Assembly (NCBI GenBank): GCA_913053665.1
Contig: CAJXGR010000165.1
Span: 1 to 6,952, forward strand
Direction of reading: 5' to 3'
DNA from: an uncultured Spirochaetia bacterium
GTDB taxonomy: Bacteria > Spirochaetota > UBA6919
Length of the DNA stretch: 6,952 nt
Made by a program: the position numbers and the translations under genes. Below are positions 5,808 to 6,952 of the stretch, in pieces; position 1 is the stretch's first letter; each line of letters starts with the position of its first letter. Under the pieces are notes generated by a model. It ran no database searches. It had not been told where the DNA came from and worked only from the letters and a program-made list of their open reading frames with translations.

Positions 5808-6952
5808 TCATCTTTTCCATAGGGTTAAACCCATCTTATTCGCTTGCCTGGCCGTTTTGATCCAAAGATACAAGACTCCCGATATGGCTAATGCTAAACT
5901 GAGTTCATACCAGGGGATAATACCAAATGTCCATAACACAAGGATTGTTAAAGGGATAAAAAATGTTCCTAAACTGAACAGACGGGCTAAGTTTTTCAGT
6001 CTCATGACAAGTTCCTGTTGGTCTAAGACTTGTAGCATTTTCGACCAAACATGTCGATTTACAAGAAATATTAGAATAGGGAAAATAAGTATCCAAATAT
6101 AGTCCGTATAATGATTTATTATACTTTTATAGTATGGCGAGTCGAAGTCTGGTATAATTTTCATCAAAAACACGGGCAGGAAAAGAACTAACGGATGAAA
6201 GAGTACTCCAAACATCATCAGTACAATAGGCAAATTTCTCACTATCCTTTCAGACCTTCTATTTTTAATGGATAAAATAATCTCTATTATGAGGATAACA
6301 AGCCAAGTTACAGCTAATAAAAGAAATGTTAAGGTAAAAGTAATTGCAAAACCTATACCTCTACTATCGTCAAAAAGGCGTAACTCTCTAATAAACAATA
6401 ATATGATTGGTATAAGTATAGAGAAAATAAAAATATAATAATAAACGTTTGAACGCCTCAATTCTTTGGTCTTTATACTATTTAATTTGTTTTCCTTAAA
6501 GTCTTTTGTTATCATCAAACTAATGGAATGGTGGAACACCATAGAATGCAGGAAAAGTGAGGCTATCAGCAATATGAAAAACAGGATGAGAAGCTCTTTC
6601 TTTATGAGTTTAGAAAAGATGATAAAAAAGTCAAATGTGTAGTGAGGTGTGGGTTTAGCACTTGAAACAACGTATTTTTCCCATGTTCCATCCTTCAGCA
6701 TGGCCATTATTCCTTCTGTTCCCATGGTCACAATAAGCATTGAGCCGTCTGGTGTGAAGCTCAGGTCGTAGGGGCCTGGTTCTGATGGGCCCAAACACAT
6801 AACATTATATCTATATCTTGATATAAAATGCTGCCTGTCGATGGGAGGACTCCAAATGGTATTCCAGGTTTTGCCATTGTCTAAAGACTGTTCTATCCTT
6901 TCTTTCTTAAACAACCTGTACAGGTTGTTTTCATTTATTGGATCTTTTACTG
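5808..6952 (-). CDS. Asp-box/BNR beta-propeller fused to a multi-pass membrane domain, 5' end outside the window
   Basis: The reading frame is open to the right edge, so this is the C-terminal 380 residues of a larger protein. A TTG at 6914 is not a credible start because the frame continues upstream through DPINENNLYR. Near the visible N-terminus the Asp-box motif SLDNGKTW (22-29) and, later, YDLSFTPDGSMLIVTMG (61-77) then TEGIMAM are last-blade sequences of a sialidase/photosystem-assembly-type or WD/YVTN-like propeller, expected outside the cytoplasmic membrane. From about residue 119 come six or seven hydrophobic helices (roughly 119-140, 169-188, 199-227, 241-265, 284-298, 328-346, 349-365) with basic loops, ending MGLTLWKR. 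I recognise no named family for the membrane part. The membrane-coding DNA is visibly more AT-rich than the propeller part. Possible roles are sensing or ligand binding at the cell surface, without direct evidence. Confidence 0.7.
   Translation of the reverse strand, partial: VKDPINENNLYRLFKKERIEQSLDNGKTWNTIWSPPIDRQHFISRYRYNVMCLGPSEPGPYDLSFTPDGSMLIVTMGTEGIMAMLKDGTWEKYVVSSAKPTPHYTFDFFIIFSKLIKKELLILFFILLIASLFLHSMVFHHSISLMITKDFKENKLNSIKTKELRRSNVYYYIFIFSILIPIILLFIRELRLFDDSRGIGFAITFTLTFLLLAVTWLVILIIEIILSIKNRRSERIVRNLPIVLMMFGVLFHPLVLFLPVFLMKIIPDFDSPYYKSIINHYTDYIWILIFPILIFLVNRHVWSKMLQVLDQQELVMRLKNLARLFSLGTFFIPLTILVLWTFGIIPWYELSLALAISGVLYLWIKTARQANKMGLTLWKR
6909..6930. repeat. Perfect 22-bp palindrome within coding sequence
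   Basis: The arm AAACAACCTGT (6909-6919) is followed without spacer by its exact reverse complement ACAGGTTGTTT (6920-6930). The next bases outward (T and T) break the symmetry. The form suits a dimeric regulator site or a short foldback. It nevertheless lies inside the open frame of the propeller-membrane gene, encoding around NNLYRLF, so selection at the protein level also acts on it. Confidence 0.6.

Noticed and set aside
1..6952. CRISPR array, tRNA, rRNA or intact insertion sequence
   Set aside because: No regularly spaced repeats, no tRNA-like cloverleaf or rRNA sequence, and no transposase gene seen on either strand.

Overview
The window comes from a Gram-negative bacterium that carries the dissimilatory sulfur pathway enzyme adenylylsulfate (APS) reductase. 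The evidence is a signal-peptide-bearing outer-membrane beta-barrel protein beside a complete aprB-aprA pair. The base composition is moderately AT-rich. A Desulfobacterota-type sulfate reducer or a related sulfur-metabolising lineage such as SAR324 would fit. The sequence alone does not fix the taxon, nor whether APS reductase runs in the reductive or the oxidative direction.

Layout. (1) 34-645, minus: a small outer-membrane beta-barrel protein. (2) 646-1236: a roughly 590-base divergent non-coding region with a good sigma-70-like promoter facing aprB and a long leader. The leader contains two mutually exclusive pairings, one of them followed by a T8 run. (3) 1237-3639, plus: aprB and aprA, 30 bases apart, closed by a strong bipartite intrinsic terminator at 3663-3730. 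Neither sat nor qmoABC adjoins them. (4) 3741-3848: a short non-coding stretch with imperfect terminal inverted repeats. (5) 3933-4348, plus: a hicB-hicA toxin-antitoxin pair with a 4-base start/stop overlap. (6) 4479-5243, plus: a membrane-anchored DUF1287 protein (NlpC/P60-like cysteine hydrolase fold) with an EF-hand-like calcium loop. (7) 5302-5421, plus: a 39-codon ORF that is essentially only a Tat signal and contains a perfect 10-bp-arm hairpin. (8) 5446-5781 and 5808-6952, both minus and probably co-transcribed: a small TfoX-N-like protein and the 3' part of a gene joining an Asp-box beta-propeller to a multi-pass membrane domain. This second gene runs off the right edge, and a perfect 22-bp palindrome lies in its coding sequence.

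How the parts relate. aprBA is a self-contained transcription unit encoding the iron-sulfur and FAD subunits of one soluble cytoplasmic enzyme. Everything to its right looks like accessory or envelope material with no visible link to sulfur metabolism. I did not find a clearly new multi-gene system. The most unusual items are the aprB leader structure, the propeller-membrane fusion, the 22-bp palindrome and the Tat-signal remnant with its hairpin.
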